A stretch of DNA of 64,000 nucleotides, from the NCBI RefSeq assembly GCF_036711975.1, contig NC_091966.1, forward strand, positions 34,665,501 through 34,729,500, read 5' to 3'. Made by a program: the position numbers and the translations under genes. This document shows, piece after piece, positions 31,801 through 44,042 of this stretch (position 1 is its first letter; the number at the start of each line of letters is the position of its first letter). The notes below the pieces were generated by a model. That model had not been told where the DNA came from, did no database searches, and worked only from the letters and a program-made list of their open reading frames with translations. This DNA comes from Onthophagus taurus (Eukaryota; Arthropoda; Insecta; Coleoptera; Scarabaeidae).

Positions 31801-34800
31801 CTCACCGCTCGTCATCCTCTCATACTCTGCTTGATCTTATTATCACGTCTCGTCTGGACAATATTCTTACGCAGGGTCAGTTGCCTGCACTTCAATTTTC
31901 GAACCATGACTTGATTTATTGTGCGTTGCAGTTACGACGTCAGGCTGCTTCCCGGCGCTTTGTGATCCACCGCGATTTTCAAAGTATAAATTGCAGGTTA
32001 TTTATGTCTTATGGGAGCGAAATTGATTGGCAGCTTCTTTACAGATTGCCTGACATAGATGCTAAGGTGGAGTACTTTAATTCCAAGGTCGTTGACCTCT
32101 ATGACAGGCATGCTCTGGAGAGGCGGCGGAGAGTTAGACACATGCCGGCACCTTGGCTAAATGATGAGATTAGGTCTCTCATGCAGGAGTGCAATCATGC
32201 TAAGTTATTGTTAACAGTTGTAATCATCTATGCAAAAACGCTAAAAGATTGCACTACTGTCTGGTTGTCTGGAGCCACTGATAAGACATTTGGAAAACAA
32301 TGCGATCGCTTGGTGTTATAGAGTCTCCCACAGATCAACCCACTATTGATGCTGCTGCTCTGGCGGAGTATTTTGCCAATCCTCTTGTGGTGGTTGGTAC
32401 CATAACTAAGCAGAACACTATAAATGAAATCCTTGCATCTACCAAAATGCTTTCCTTTTCATTCAGCTTGATTACAGATGCTGAGGTCCGGGGTGCTTTA
32501 ACTTACTCCAAGTCCACTAGTGTCGGATCAGATGGTATTGGACTCAGATTCCTCTTACCCATTCTTGATATAGTTATTACACCCCTAACTCATATTTTCA
32601 ACTGTTCTTTTGAACAGTCTATATTTCCGTCAATCTGGCGAGTCGCCCATGTTATTCCTATCCGAAAAATTAAATCTCCGTCCCATGTTGGTGACTTTCG
32701 ACCCATTTCTATTCTATCTACGTTGTCAAAAGCTATTGAACGTTTAGCTTATTTATAGATTCAGAAATATCTTGAGGAGTTTAATCTGATTAACAAGTTC
32801 CAGTAAGGCCTTTGATACTGTGGACCATGCCCTCCTGTTAACTAGGCTTTCTGCTATTGGTTTTACCTCTTCTTGTGTATCTTGGGTCCAGGCCTACCTT
32901 TCCTATCGGTCTTTACGTGTCCGCGTGGAATATGTACTCTCTTCTCCTGTTGACACCAAATGTGGAGTTCCCCAGCGCAGTGTGCTGGGTCCTTTGCTCT
33001 TCTCAATTTTCATAAATAGTATTAGTGTTGGTATCTCGTGTAACTATCATTTGTATGCAGACGACCTTCAACTTTACATTTCGTCAAATGTTAACAACCT
33101 CCCAGATTTTTTCTTGCTTCTTAACAACGAACTCACTAGTGTACTTGACTGGTCTAGACATCATGGACTTAAAATGAGTCCAGGTAAAACGCAAGCCATT
33201 GCATTTGGCACAATTTAATTCCTTAACTACCCTTCAACTAAGGCTTGGCGACACCGTTATTCCGTTTTCTAATACAGTCAAAAATCTTGGTGTGGTAACG
33301 GATTCGGCGATGTCTTGGCGGCCACAAGTTCAGGGAGTCTGTAAGAGAGTTTACTTCTGTTTACATACTTTGAAAAAACTTCGCTGCTACCTTACTCCTG
33401 TTGTACGTCGTAATCTTTGTTACTCTCTCATTTTCCCACACATTGATTATGCCGAAGCTGCGTATCCCGATTTGTCCGCAGCCCTTCGGGGTAAATTGGA
33501 AAGACTTCAGAACAATTGTATACGGTACATTTTACATTTTTGATTTAGGAAAGTTTCAGTACATAACTCCATATCGTAACAACATGCAGATGACGACTTG
33601 CCAAAGTCGTAGATCATTTCGTATGCTTACTATGTTATACAAAATTGTCCATACCCGCACTCCTGCTTATTTGTCTGATGTCTTTCACTTTTGAGTATCA
33701 CATGACTTGCTCACTCGATCAATGTCTGACTCTACACTCATGTTTCCAGTCCATAGTAGTGAAGTCTACCACAGGTCTTTTACAGTGCAGTCGATTGCGT
33801 TGTGGAATGATTTGCCTGTCGTTGTTCGCAATGCAGGTAGTTTAATAAGTTTTAAAAATGCCTTGAGGCGCCATCTGCTATCTCTTCAACTATCTTCTTT
33901 TTGACCTATATGTCTTTGTTTTCTTCTATCTTTTGCTGCACTCTTTTCTGTCTATTTCCTTCCTTGTAGTAACTGACTGTTACATAATTCAAATATGCTC
34001 ATTCACTCAGTTTTATTACCACATCATTTAGTATTACTTTTTTGATAGCCATAATTATTTGTTTAAAATTACATATAGACTGTTACCAATTGGGTCTCTT
34101 GGAAGATATCGCTTATTACGATAAATTGATCCGTTTGTCTATATTTGTTATGAATGTATATATTTATGTAAATATTTGTTTTTGAGCCAATAAACATTAT
34201 TATTATTATTAAATTGGATAGTGAGACACCTGCTAACTTTTGTTTCATCGTCCTTCTTTAATTTATCTTTTTTTGCGCTATTTTTGCTGTCTCTGATGTG
34301 TTATCATGAATAGGCTGCAGGAGCCTTCCAATAATTTTGTCTATGAACCAAATTCTTCGATATCTTTGACTTCGTAGACTCATTTATTTCATTTTCTTGA
34401 CCTCACTTTACTTTTTTATTCTATTACACAATCGTCTATCACAACATAGTTAACTCGTACGCGTTTATGGTAGTTATTAGATCATTGGAATTTTTTAAAG
34501 AGTAAATTGAATTAAATGACATTCTTCACTACTATTTTGATGCAATCTTCAAGTTTCTACGACTCCGTATTAGCGATTTGTGAAATAATGCAATTCATAT
34601 TCTATCTATATTACTTTCTTTTAATTTTATAGGTTCAATAATATTGTGGTATCAATTTCAACACAAAAAGTAATTTATAAATATTCTTAGAAAAAAACGT
34701 TTCATAAAGTGTTGTTGGGAAATTATCACGATATTTAAATGCGGTGATTTTTAACTTTTACAATTGTAATTGCGATAAGATGTCTAATAAAGTACATTAT

Positions 34801-35404
34801 CAGTAATTCTTTTTTATATCAAACAGAGATAAGAAGTATTATAAGAAATTTAAGTGTTATTTTAAGTCATTTCCTTATTGGGATTGTCTTAAAATTACTT
34901 AGTTAAGATTAAAAATCTTAAATAATTTCCTATTTTTTTTCTATTCAAAATACGCGTTTTTAAACTACAAAAACAAAAATTAGATTACAATTTCAAATGA
35001 ATTTATTGTGTTTTATCGATATTTTAATATACTAATTGATTTCATTATTATCAATATAAATGAACATGTTCAAATACATATTTATGTTTCTATCTTTTAT
35101 GTTTTAATTTATTTTCAAAGTAAAATTAATTAGTTTTGAAATAAAAATACAATAAAAGGAATGAGTCATAATTATTAATTTACATCATATAAAGTCGCCA
35201 ATTTTGGTCGAGTTAAAATGTTAGTTTTCCAAAATATACTACAAAAAGTAATCTAGTTATAGAAAAAGTTAAAATTTTAAGAGTAACACGAATTTGGAAG
35301 AAAACAACCACGTTGAAAATTCTGCAAGAATTTTTTTTACTTACAATGGTCCATATTGCAATAGCCGTACAGCAAATCACAGGATTACATTTAAACCTGA
35401 TCAT
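28864..35404 (-). CDS. Multi-pass membrane protein of unknown function, five exons
   Basis: Exons 35345-35404, 30038-30146, 29615-29979, 28955-29561 and 28864-28898 join in phase into 391 residues. Exon 1 encodes MIRFKCNPVICCTAIAIWTI. Hydrophobic segments lie at about residues 9-36, 86-106 (MILIYMILDCLWIVSS), 113-135 (YFIFKLFLAATLLN), 140-165 (PWIIIATIVLIFDTF) and 205-230 (GVIVWIINLVTIIYIIKI). After this comes a cytosol-like tail with RFASFTTEERIKKWYQFYES and a Ser/Thr-rich run. NET and NNN sites lie in the loop after helix 1 (VENTNNN, CENETMH), consistent with an extracellular loop. I do not recognise the family. The cysteine-rich short N-terminus plus four clustered helices recalls insect-specific tetraspan-type proteins. 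Intron 1 (5.2 kb) contains a LINE and an orphan exon. Confidence 0.75.
30269..30327 (-). other. Orphan terminal-exon-like fragment
   Basis: After the acceptor cctaatacag the minus strand reads (V)QDPIPGVKKVKPPIKVHL then TAA, followed within 10 bases by AATAAA and then a second AATAAA. This looks like the last coding exon of some gene. It lies in intron 1 of the membrane-protein gene, and joining exon 1 (phase 0) to it puts it out of frame. The source gene was not recognised. It could be a captured or duplicated exon, or chance. Confidence 0.4.
31200..34212 (+). pseudogene. Jockey/CR1-type LINE, decayed
   Basis: 31420-31670 carries endonuclease pieces (HIDDFPVTFESS..FDVIA, then a broken GGGVAMYIKHNLHAT). 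31665-32321 continues with LLMGDSNTCLL (GD-N motif), SSSHTLLDLIITSR and FSNHDLIYCAL (the SDH-like end of the nuclease). 32300-33218 is reverse transcriptase: TYSKSTSVGSDGIGLRFLL, FRPISILSTLSKAIE, SKAFDTVDHALLL after an internal deletion, CGVPQRSVLGPLLFSIF and the catalytic YADDLQLYIS. 33199-33900 holds the C-terminus. The element ends at about 34212 in (ATT)n after aataaac. Several frameshifts and stops make it inactive. It sits in intron 1 of the membrane-protein gene, opposite to its transcription. Confidence 0.88.
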
Positions 35405-36540
35405 ATTTCCTTATTTATCATCAACTACCATGTTATTAAAACATCAAGAAAAATCGGTGCCTCGTTTGAAATTAATTTTCAAACTGAATTAACACATAAC
35501 ACTTTGAAAATAAACACCTGCACAATTAGAACTAAATGCGAAAACCTTCCTCGACTGACTGTGTGTGGTCTGATTAGATAAAAACACGGGCAAATTTACC
35601 AACCCAAAACCTGACCAAGTTAAAATATTACGATATGGTTATAAAAAGAACCCGGTCCGGTTTTATCGCAATTTTTTTATTTAAAAGATAACGGTTTTTG
35701 AATTAATTGTTAGTTTTGGCTTTAATTTAAACTTTGACCTTTGACTCATCACGAAACGTGTCACTTTTTTTGCTCAAAAACATTTACATTATCAAGATAC
35801 AATACAACAGATAAAAATTAAAAAAATTTATAAATTTTCGTTTTATTCAGATTTTAGATGTAAATAAACAGTTTTTGGGAAAGTTGATTAGAAAGTTTTT
35901 TTTAATTTAATTTCTTAATTCATATCTAAACAAAAAATCTGTGTTAATTAATTAATTTAAAAAAAAAACGGTTTATTTGTTTCTTTCTGGTGCATTTTAA
36001 TTAACATAATTAGCAAGGCAAAAAGAAATCACTTTTTAATTCAAAAAAAATTATGAAACTAGATTTTAACAATTAAGATATTAATGAGATATATGATTCA
36101 TTTTAAAATATCTACAGGGTTATTAATGATATTATATAAATGTATACTTTTTATGTGTTCTAATTCTTGAATAGTGGAAAGAATTATTTAAAAAAGGTTA
36201 AGTTCTAACTCGATTCATGACTAATACTAAAAATCAATTCATATATCAATTTCGTGACCAATGCATTAATTAACAACTCTGATTGTTGGGATTGAGGACC
36301 TTGTCGAGATAAATTTAACACCTGACTATATCACAAAAATAATGTATAATTCTAATCAATATTTATAACCATTTGTGTGTTTACGATCATGTTTATTTAT
36401 ATCTGGCGACATGGTTTGATACACTCGAGTTAAACAATAAAAATTTTAGTACCAATATAGACGAACTTGAATAAACATAAACAAAATAACATTCATTGTA
36501 ATAACAGATGACAGATTATTGCTGGAAGAGTTCTAAATAC
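35405..36540 (-). promoter_or_regulatory. Upstream region of the membrane-protein gene
   Basis: The first coding exon starts at 35404 (minus). An arthropod-type initiator, minus-strand TCAGT in GTCAGTCGAGG, lies at about 35560-35565, and this is a plausible start site giving a 5' UTR of about 160 bases. Beyond 35700 I see only AT-rich unique DNA with no gene. Confidence 0.35.
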
Positions 36541-36559
36541 CACTAAAGATACGAAAACT

Positions 36560-37425
36560 GATAAGAACTGCAATGGAAGAAACTAAGAGTCAATGTAAAA
36601 TATGCAACTTTCTATTGTCGCTATTGTTTAATCTCGTCCTAGAACGGGGCACACGAGGAATTGCACTGAACCTTGAAGGTACGATATACAATCACCAACT
36701 TCCAGTACTGGCGTATGCAGCTGATGTAGCTCAAGAGGAAGATCTTGAACAATTAAACGATGATGGAAAACACCTAGGTCTGCAAATATATGATAACAGG
36801 ACGTAGACTACCTCAACAAGAAGCAGTTATCCAGATTGGAATGGTGAAAGACTTTAAATATGTAGGCTCCATCATAAACATCGATAATGAAATAAAGGCT
36901 CAGGCAGGCAGGGTATAGAGTAGCTTTTGCACTGGGCAAATTACTACGGTTCAAACTTTTAGCAAGAGACTGTACAAGACGCTCATACTCTCTGCAGTAA
37001 GTTATGAATTTGAAACATGGGCACTCAATAATCTTCACTAAGAGTTGTTAAACAGATTTAGAAGAAAGCTCTTGCGAAGGATATATGTGCCATAATATGA
37101 TACAAACTTGGGGGGATGGAGACAATTAATAAACTTCGAGAACAGCAGGAAGGATCAGAACTACGTGGATTCAACCCCAGAGACTGAGGTGGCTGGTACA
37201 CGTGTGGAGAATGCAGGCAGATAGAGGAAGTACTGACTTAAATAACAAAAGGATATCGACCAAGAGGAAGGTCAAGGTGGCGATAGATGGACGATGTTAG
37301 GGAGGATTTGAACGCCCTGCAGATGCAGAACTAGGGCAACTTAGCCCAAAATCGGGACGAATGGAGGCGTGTTGTTGAATAGGCCAAGGCTCACAATGTG
37401 TGTAGTGCAACAGTGTGTGATTATT
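36560..37425 (+). pseudogene. RTE-like LINE fragment, reverse transcriptase to 3' end
   Basis: MEETKSQCKICN is fused by deletion to FLLSLLFNLVLERG, followed by LPVLAYAADVA (YADDVA mutated to YAADVA). Then IGMVKDFKYVGSIINIDNEI, SKRLYKTLILSAVSYEFETW, LLNRFRRKLLRRIY and finally RWTMLGRI/NRDEWRRVV-type C-terminal residues in shifted frames. The order equals that of the RTE fragment at 5498-6960. It is cut at about 37425 by the Jockey-type element. Confidence 0.82.
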
Positions 37426-40400
37426 TATTTATTTATTTATTATTGGGACACAAACAGGGAGGATATCCCCAGTGAAGCATCCTCATAAAAACAAAGCACT
37501 TTACTACATACCAAGCAAAAAAAACGAGAAAAAAAAAATAACAATAATTATAACATAACTATGAAAATAATAATAACAGCATTGATAGTTGCTAATTAAA
37601 AAAAAAGCGAAAAATATTATATTATTGTACTACAATACAGAAGTTAACAACTAAACGTTACGTAATAGTAATTCTCTAAATGAGCGCAACGAGAGTCCAA
37701 ATAGAGCAACATGGTTGAAGTCCTGATTGTAAGTATTCAAAAGTCGAACGATAGGCGAGTTTAGATGAGCGTTCGTGTTCGATGTGCCTAAAAGGAATGT
37801 AGTATTCCGCCGCGTGAAACGCTGTGGTACATTAAAGTTCAACACAGACAGAAGATCAGGTGCGTCCAGCAAGCCATTGACCAGTTTGAAAAGAAAAATT
37901 AAGTTTGAGAGTAGCCAACGCTGCCGCAGGGATAATAAGTTAAAAACCACACAGCGTCTATCGTAATCGCAATAGGGAAGATGATATTTGTAAGCCAGAT
38001 AGCGTACAAAGCGTCGTTGAACCGCTTCGATGCGATCACGATAGACCGCGTACATAGGATTCCACACTATAGAACCATAGGATAATACGCTATTAACAAA
38101 TGCCATATAAAGGGATTAAAACTGTCGTAAACTGTCTACTTATTCTGATAACAAACCCTAGGTTACGCAGTGCTTTCGCCACCATGACTTCGATGTGAAG
38201 GTGATATCTCAATTTGGCATCAAGTATAATGCCAAGATCCTTCACTCTGTCAGTAGAGATAATAGGTCTACCATTAAAGTTGTAATTAAAATTAATAGGA
38301 TAGCGTTTCCATGTAAACGTTATTTTTTGGCATTTGTCATAGTTCAAATAAAGTTTGTTAACGCGACAGTAATCATGTAGACGATCAAGGTCCTCCTGGA
38401 GCCTTAGGCAGTCATGACTAGAGCTGACTCTAGTAAATATTTTATTATCATCCGCATAGAGCGGGAATTTGGAAAATTTAAAGCAAAAAGAAATGTCGTT
38501 TATGTAAATTAGAAATAATGTGGGCCCAAGGTGACTTCCCTGAGGCACACCAGATGAGATGGGTTTGTAGTCCGACAAAAAGCTACCCATCCTAACTGCC
38601 TGACTTCTGTCAGAAAGATATGACATTATCCAGCGCACAATGCCGGCAGGAATGTTAAAGGAGGACAGCTTTTGTATAAGAATCTTGTCGAAGGCTTTAG
38701 AGAAATCGGTATAAATTGCGTCAACCTGTGAGTCCTCATTTAAGGTAGAATGAATAAAATTAACATAAGACACTAAGTTAGACTCAACCGATCGGCCAGA
38801 CAAGAATCCATGTTGTTTAGTAATGAGAGAGAGAGCAATAGAGTGGTTAAAGTAATCGCAAACAATTTTTTCAAAAACCTTGGGAATAGACGAGATAATA
38901 GAAATTGGACGGTAATTAGATACCAACTGTCTATTCCCTGATTTAAATATTGGAACGACAAAAGCTGTCTTCCACGCGCGCGGAAAAGTACCTTCGAGTA
39001 AGGATTTTGAAAAAATAAGAAAAAGTGGGGTCGTCAGTTCGGCAGCAAACCCCCGCCTGAATCGAGTTTAAGTAATCTCTATAATCAGCCGCAATAAGCC
39101 TCTTAGACCTGGAGCGCAAGATAGAGAAAGCCAAGTAATCACTATTATGGCGAGTAGATTTCCATTTTTTATGGTAAAGTAGCTTTTCTTTAATGACACG
39201 AATAGTTGAACGTTTGTACCAGTAAGGAAAACGTTGCTTAGGCAGAAAGCGCTTAGGAACGTCTCTGTTAATTACATAATTAACGCGGTCATAGAAAACT
39301 TCAACCATGCTCTCCACGCCCATCCCAGCAAAAACAGTCTGCCAATCGATACTATTTAAGAAACACTTGATAGCTCCGGAATTCGCGTTCTTAAAAAGAA
39401 AGCGAACATTCGGACCATCACTCAGACAAATGAACATGCCCGATAATAAGAATTCAAACGGTGGATGGTGGCAGTCAGGATCCACAAGTGGATCGTTGCA
39501 GAGGTGTATGCTTTCGACTCGACCGTTAGCGCATAGAACAAGATCAAGAATTCTATTATTAATATTCGATACATTATTAAATTGACTAAAATTACAATAT
39601 GAATAAATGTTAAGAAAATCAATCGCGCGACGGTCGAAATTCCCTGTGGGAATTAATACATCATCTTCAGACATAAACCAAGAGATAGTTGGCATGTTGA
39701 AATCACCTATAATAACAATCATAATTTCCGGGTAGGCATCGCGCACAGCAGACACACTGGACAAAAACAGATTCAGCGCTTCATCGGCAGAAGGAGGAAG
39801 ATAAACACAGCACAAAAGAAAAATTAGTTGACCGCACTGAACTTTCAACCACAAGTCCTCCGCGCCACTTTGCAGACTCGGCATGGGAACGGTATGAAAG
39901 CCATGCTTCGCAGCTATAAGGACTCCGCCACCATCGCGCTTGGTGGAAGCCGTTGAATTTCTATCGCGACGATATACGGTATAAGATGAGTTGAGTAGCT
40001 CCTTGTCGGATATGCTATCATTAAGAAATGTTTCAGTAAGGCAGATAAAATCCGCCAATAAGGCATGTGAATTGATTGAACAAGTATTAGTCTTGGATTG
40101 TAAACCACGGACGTTCTGATAATAGAAGCTGATACCCATAAATCGTTAAAAAGTGATAGGATCAACAATAAAAACGACGAGGGCCATCTTACAATTTATT
40201 CAAGTCAGACGACGATTTGATCACCAAAATCTTCGCTCTATCATCTTTCCGCACATGGATCACGCAGCTCTTCGTCCAGATATACTTGTAGTTTTTATTT
40301 CTCGCGATTTCTCGCACCTTACTAAAGAGGTCCATGTTACGAGCCGTAAGATGTTCATTAATGTAAAGATTATCCGCAACGTCGGGAATCGACAGACAGC

Positions 40401-40971
40401 GGCCATTGGCACTGCGACGATATAATTTGGCCGCGCTAAAAATACGGTCACGTGTTATTCTGGAGGTGAACTTTACTATAATGGCCTTAGCGTGCGACTT
40501 GTCTTTTCCTGGAGATGGTCTTTGAAGCAAGCGATGAACTGCATCTATATCGGAAGCCACAATAGGAGATTTGATAGCTTCCGCAATGTTGGACACAATT
40601 TCGGGAAGATTTTCTCCTACATGTTCGGGAACTCCCGCGATGATCAGATTATTGAGCCGCGAATACTGCTCGAGGTGATCAAGGCGACACTCCGCAGCAG
40701 CTAGATCAGCCTTAAGTTTAGAATTTACAGCGACCAGCGCATCGACTTGCTTAATCTTATCACCGAAATTGTTAAGGGCTCGCTCGAAATCAGTGATTTT
40801 GTCGCCGTAGAAGGAAATTGACTTAACAATCTCGTCGTATTTGTTTGATAAATTCTTTACATCATTCTGAATAGATGATCTGATGACTGGGAATCAGAGA
40901 TTTCATCGTCAATTATGACGGATTTATCCAAATTTCCTCGACATTTGGAACATTTCCAAAAGACACCCCCC
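37426..40971 (-). mobile_element. Jockey-type LINE, about 3.5 kb, 5'-truncated, with damaged ORF2
   Basis: Minus-strand order: ORF1 (40971-40189), ORF2 endonuclease (40139-38943), reverse transcriptase (38926-38093) and C-terminus (38106-37651), ending in an (AATA)n-type tail at about 37445-37426. The endonuclease keeps YQNVRGLQSKTN, LTETFL, DGGGVLIAAK, VIIGDFNMP and RILDLVLC. The RT keeps NYRPISIISSIPKVFEK, HGFLSGRSVESNLVSY, DAIYTDFSKAFDKI, SGVPQGSHLGPTLFLIYIND and PLYADDNKIF. A deletion with frameshift near 39050 removes the linker between endonuclease and RT: the same DNA continues as FAAELTTPLFLIFSKSL in the RT frame. Another shift near 38100 separates the C-terminus. Otherwise few stops, so it is a relatively young copy. 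Confidence 0.9.
40189..40971 (-). pseudogene. ORF1 of the Jockey-type LINE (zinc-finger end, coiled coil, FP-like domain)
   Basis: The truncated start reads GGGVFWKCSKCRGNLDKS, the end of a PHD-like zinc finger. After a frameshift comes a coiled coil (NKYDEIVKSISFYGDKITDF ... KLKADLAAAECRLDHLEQ), then NNLIIAGVPEH, AVHRLLQRPSPGK and AIIVKFTSRITRDRIFSAAK, ending YKYIWTKSCVIHVRKDD..KILVIKS. This order (zinc finger, coiled coil, FP-like nucleic-acid-binding domain) is known from insect Jockey-group ORF1 proteins. It ends 50 bases before the ORF2 start. Confidence 0.75.
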
Positions 40972-41800
40972 GCCTTAATTATAACACTAGAATAAAATTT
41001 TGATTATCTAGAAATTGATTTTTTAATGCTTGAAGTCAAACATTATTTCAAAATAATTTTCTCGTCTTATTGGAATGAAAAATAAAGCTAAATGGCAGAG
41101 ATATATATAGCTATGGTGATAAATAAACACACAAAGTATGGTTCAATCTACAAGTAATAAAAGTTTCAAAGTGATTATAACAAAGTTCACAATTTATAAA
41201 ATCTGATTCATACAAATTAGCACAATTAGTATTAGAACATTTATCAAAGTTAAGCAAAATTGTAGACAAAAAAATGTTTTTAACAATACAAATTTTAGTT
41301 CGACTTAATGATTAGGTTAATCTTAATCAATTAATTTTTAATCAAAGATTATTAAGCGAAATGTTTGGAATAATAAATAGAAAATAAATAAATTTGAGTA
41401 TTTAGAATATTTTTTTATAGAAAATTCCATGTAAAATTAGAAAATTCTAGTTCAAACATTACAAACTACGTAATAACTCCTTCGCGTTACGATGATTGCG
41501 TTATTTATTGATTTAGAAATTTGCAACAATTAGATTTCAATTTTTTAGAAACCGTGATCAAAATACAGAATTCAAATTCATTCTGTTAACAATAAAAAGA
41601 AATGTTAAAGTTCCTAATCGACGCTCAAGGTTAATATAATTCGCAATCGTTAAAAATTCCACCCGAAAGAAAAAATAAACAAAAAAAAACTCATTAAACT
41701 GTCTTCTTCAACTTCTTTGCCACATTTTTCATCACCCATACCTTTTAGCACTTATTTACGGGACACGTCACAGGTTCAAATTGGATTTATCAACACTTAA
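40972..41800. other. Intergenic AT-rich DNA
   Basis: No gene, repeat or transposon end recognised. It separates the LINE from the TATA box of the secreted-protein gene. Confidence 0.5.
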
Positions 41801-41804
41801 AATG

Positions 41805-41836
41805 TATAAAATCTACGACTTCATTAACAACATTTA
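41805..41836 (+). promoter_or_regulatory. Core promoter: TATA box and initiator
   Basis: TATAAAA at 41805-41811 is followed by an arthropod-type initiator TTTAGTT with its A at 41836, 31 bases from the TATA box. The ATG follows at 41874. The spacing is canonical and fits a strongly regulated, tissue-specific gene. Confidence 0.6.
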
Positions 41837-41873
41837 GTTGGAAGTTGATTTTTTGGACGAATATTTAAAAAAA

Positions 41874-42929
41874 ATGTTTAAAGTAAGTATTTAAATAAAA
41901 ATTTTATTTTAATTAACCCTTTTTTTCTTTTTCAAGTTAATTTTTTATGTTTCGGTTTTAATTTGTTTAACAAACTCATTACCTATTGATGATGAAAATA
42001 TAAACAAAGAAATTAATGAACCCAAACCTGTTGAAGTAACGGAAACTTTTATTCCAGTTACAACAAATGGATCTAAAGATGTGTAAATAATTATTTTAAA
42101 TAATTTGTTTTTTTTTTTGATTAATTTTATTGTTTTTCAGGTATGTTATTAAAACGATCGTTTATGAAGTTGGAATTTTAACTGAAGCTGATAATTCAAC
42201 TTTAAATGATACAGAAACGTAAGTTAAAATAAATCAAGTTCGAAACAAAACAATTTTTAATTTGGTTTTAGTCACGAAGAGGTTAATTTAACGTTTTTTG
42301 ACCCAAAACATAACGGAACAACAATAGATTTATCAAACATCCCCGTTCCGATTCAAACGAATATCAGTGGAGTTGAAATAACGGGGTTAGCACCAGCGAA
42401 TTTTGGCACAATTCAACTTTCGGAAGATGGAAAACCGGCTATTTTAAAACCAGAGTTCCCACTTCAAGTTCCATTATTACCAAATGCCGTTATTTCGGTT
42501 AAACACAATATTAGTACGAGTAATGTAGATAAAGAAACTGCACTTTTGGGAAATTTACCGAACTTGTTGGGATTGACTAGTCCAATTACTGGGGAACCTT
42601 TAACTGTTCAAACTCCTCAAGTTAATGATGAAAAAGTTGAAGAAAAAGAAGGTGAGGTGAAAGAAAGTAAAAGGGAAATTAAAGATGAAAATGATGAGAA
42701 AAAGAAGGATAAAAATAAAGATGATAAAGAAAATAAAGATGGTGATACTGAAGAAGATAATGATGCTAAAGAAGATAAATCTGGAGAAGATAAAGACGAT
42801 GATAAAAAAGATAAAAAGTCCGAAAATGATAAAAACGATTCCGTAGAAAAAGATAATAGTAGTAGTAATAGTAGTAGCAGTGAAGAAAGTGATGAATCGA
42901 AAGGAAGTTCTGAAGAAAAAAAGGCTTAG
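41874..42929 (+). CDS. Secreted protein with highly charged Asp/Glu/Lys/Ser C-terminus, function unknown
   Basis: Four exons join in phase: 41874-41882, 41937-42082, 42141-42218 and 42272-42929, for 296 residues. A signal peptide is clear: MFKLIFYVSVLICLTNS, with likely cleavage before LPIDDEN. The first half is weakly structured, with N-x-S/T sites (NST, NLT, NGT, NIS). Residues 215-296 are almost entirely D, E, K, S and N (e.g. KDGDTEEDNDAKEDKSGED) and end in a Ser run (SSSNSSSSEESDESKGSS). Such tails are seen in secreted acidic matrix or ion-binding proteins of insects, but no family is recognised. Repeated GAT AAA/GAA AAA codons suggest expansion by slippage. The very short first exon (three codons) with the signal peptide in exon 2 is typical of insect secreted genes. 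Confidence 0.85.
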
Positions 42930-42987
42930 ATGAAACTGGATGTTAGAAGAATTGTTATTTATGTTATTTTTTTTTGTTTTTTGATAA

Positions 42988-42998
42988 AATAAAATAAA
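42988..42998 (+). terminator. Poly(A) signals (two overlapping AATAAA)
   Basis: AATAAAATAAA lies 59 bases after the stop of the secreted-protein gene. Confidence 0.7.
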
Positions 42999-43079
42999 AT
43001 TTTGTTACTTAAAAAAGAACTTACATATTAAACTCCATTCCATTTTTGCCACTGCCGAAATATGCCACTGAAGAAATAT

Positions 43080-43395
43080 CGTTTTCCAGCATGATGGTGC
43101 ACCAGCATGCTTTGGATTAAATCGCCGAAACACGCTAAATGCACAATTTCAATCAGATGGATCAGAGCAGGGGACCGATTACATGGCCTTTACGTTCCCG
43201 AGATAAAACACCACTTGATTTTTGTATTTGAGATCATTAAACTACTAATTTATAAGACACCTATTAATACAGAAGAAGAGTTAGTTTCTCGAATTATTTT
43301 AGCTTTTGATGATATTCGTGAACGTCCTCAGCTATTTCGAAGACTTATGGATTCCCTTGTAATTTTTATAATATTCCTTAACATAATTATTTAAT
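43080..43395 (+). pseudogene. Tc1/mariner-type transposase fragment
   Basis: In mixed frames one reads FQHDGAPACFGLNRRNTLN (second catalytic D block), then MDQSRGPITWPLRSRDKTPL DFCI (equivalent of [20 protein letters not shown], the third D). The rest reads TPINTEEELVSRIILAFDDI. At least two frameshifts. It is a different copy from those at 23155 and 44600. Confidence 0.8.
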
Positions 43396-44042
43396 TATTT
43401 CCTGTTGTAATTGAGATTGTTATTAAAGATTTCTAGTTTATCTTGACAATAAGATATTTCCGGACACTAGTTTATTAATAAAAAAGTTAAGAGTTCAGTG
43501 TCCTCTAACATTTCCGAAAATTAGGAACAGTTATTCTGTGACATCCTGTATAATCTTGTTTTTAACATAGAATTGTTGTAACTGCCTACAAATAACAAAA
43601 AGAAATAAAATAAATTAAAATTTGTTCATAAAGGGAAAGATTATAGAAAAATCAAACCTGTGTCGTCTCTTGGCTTATAAGTACCAAGTCATCCCATCAA
43701 CACTTAAATTAATAAATACTTTAATTTAAGCGCGGTAGAAAATAAATACAGTCGTTTCTGCTTATTTGGTATGGATGAAGGCGGTTTGTGCCAATTAAGC
43801 AGCTAATTTTCTAAAATATTATAATAAAATGAATGTAACTGATCTAAAATTAGAACTTATACTAGAACTAACAGTAAACCTAAACCCAGAAACATTCGGG
43901 TTACGCCGTGCGTCTTTTGAAACGTTCTTCAGAAACAAGTTCGAACTTACAGCTTACAAAACAAACTATAAGAACATGCATATTTTAAATTAAAATAATA
44001 ATAACAAATATAAACACTAAAGACAATTAAGTCTGAAATATA

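Noticed and set aside
35294-35581. 95-codon plus-strand frame
   Set aside because: It lies opposite the first exon and 5' UTR of the membrane-protein gene and has no family resemblance.
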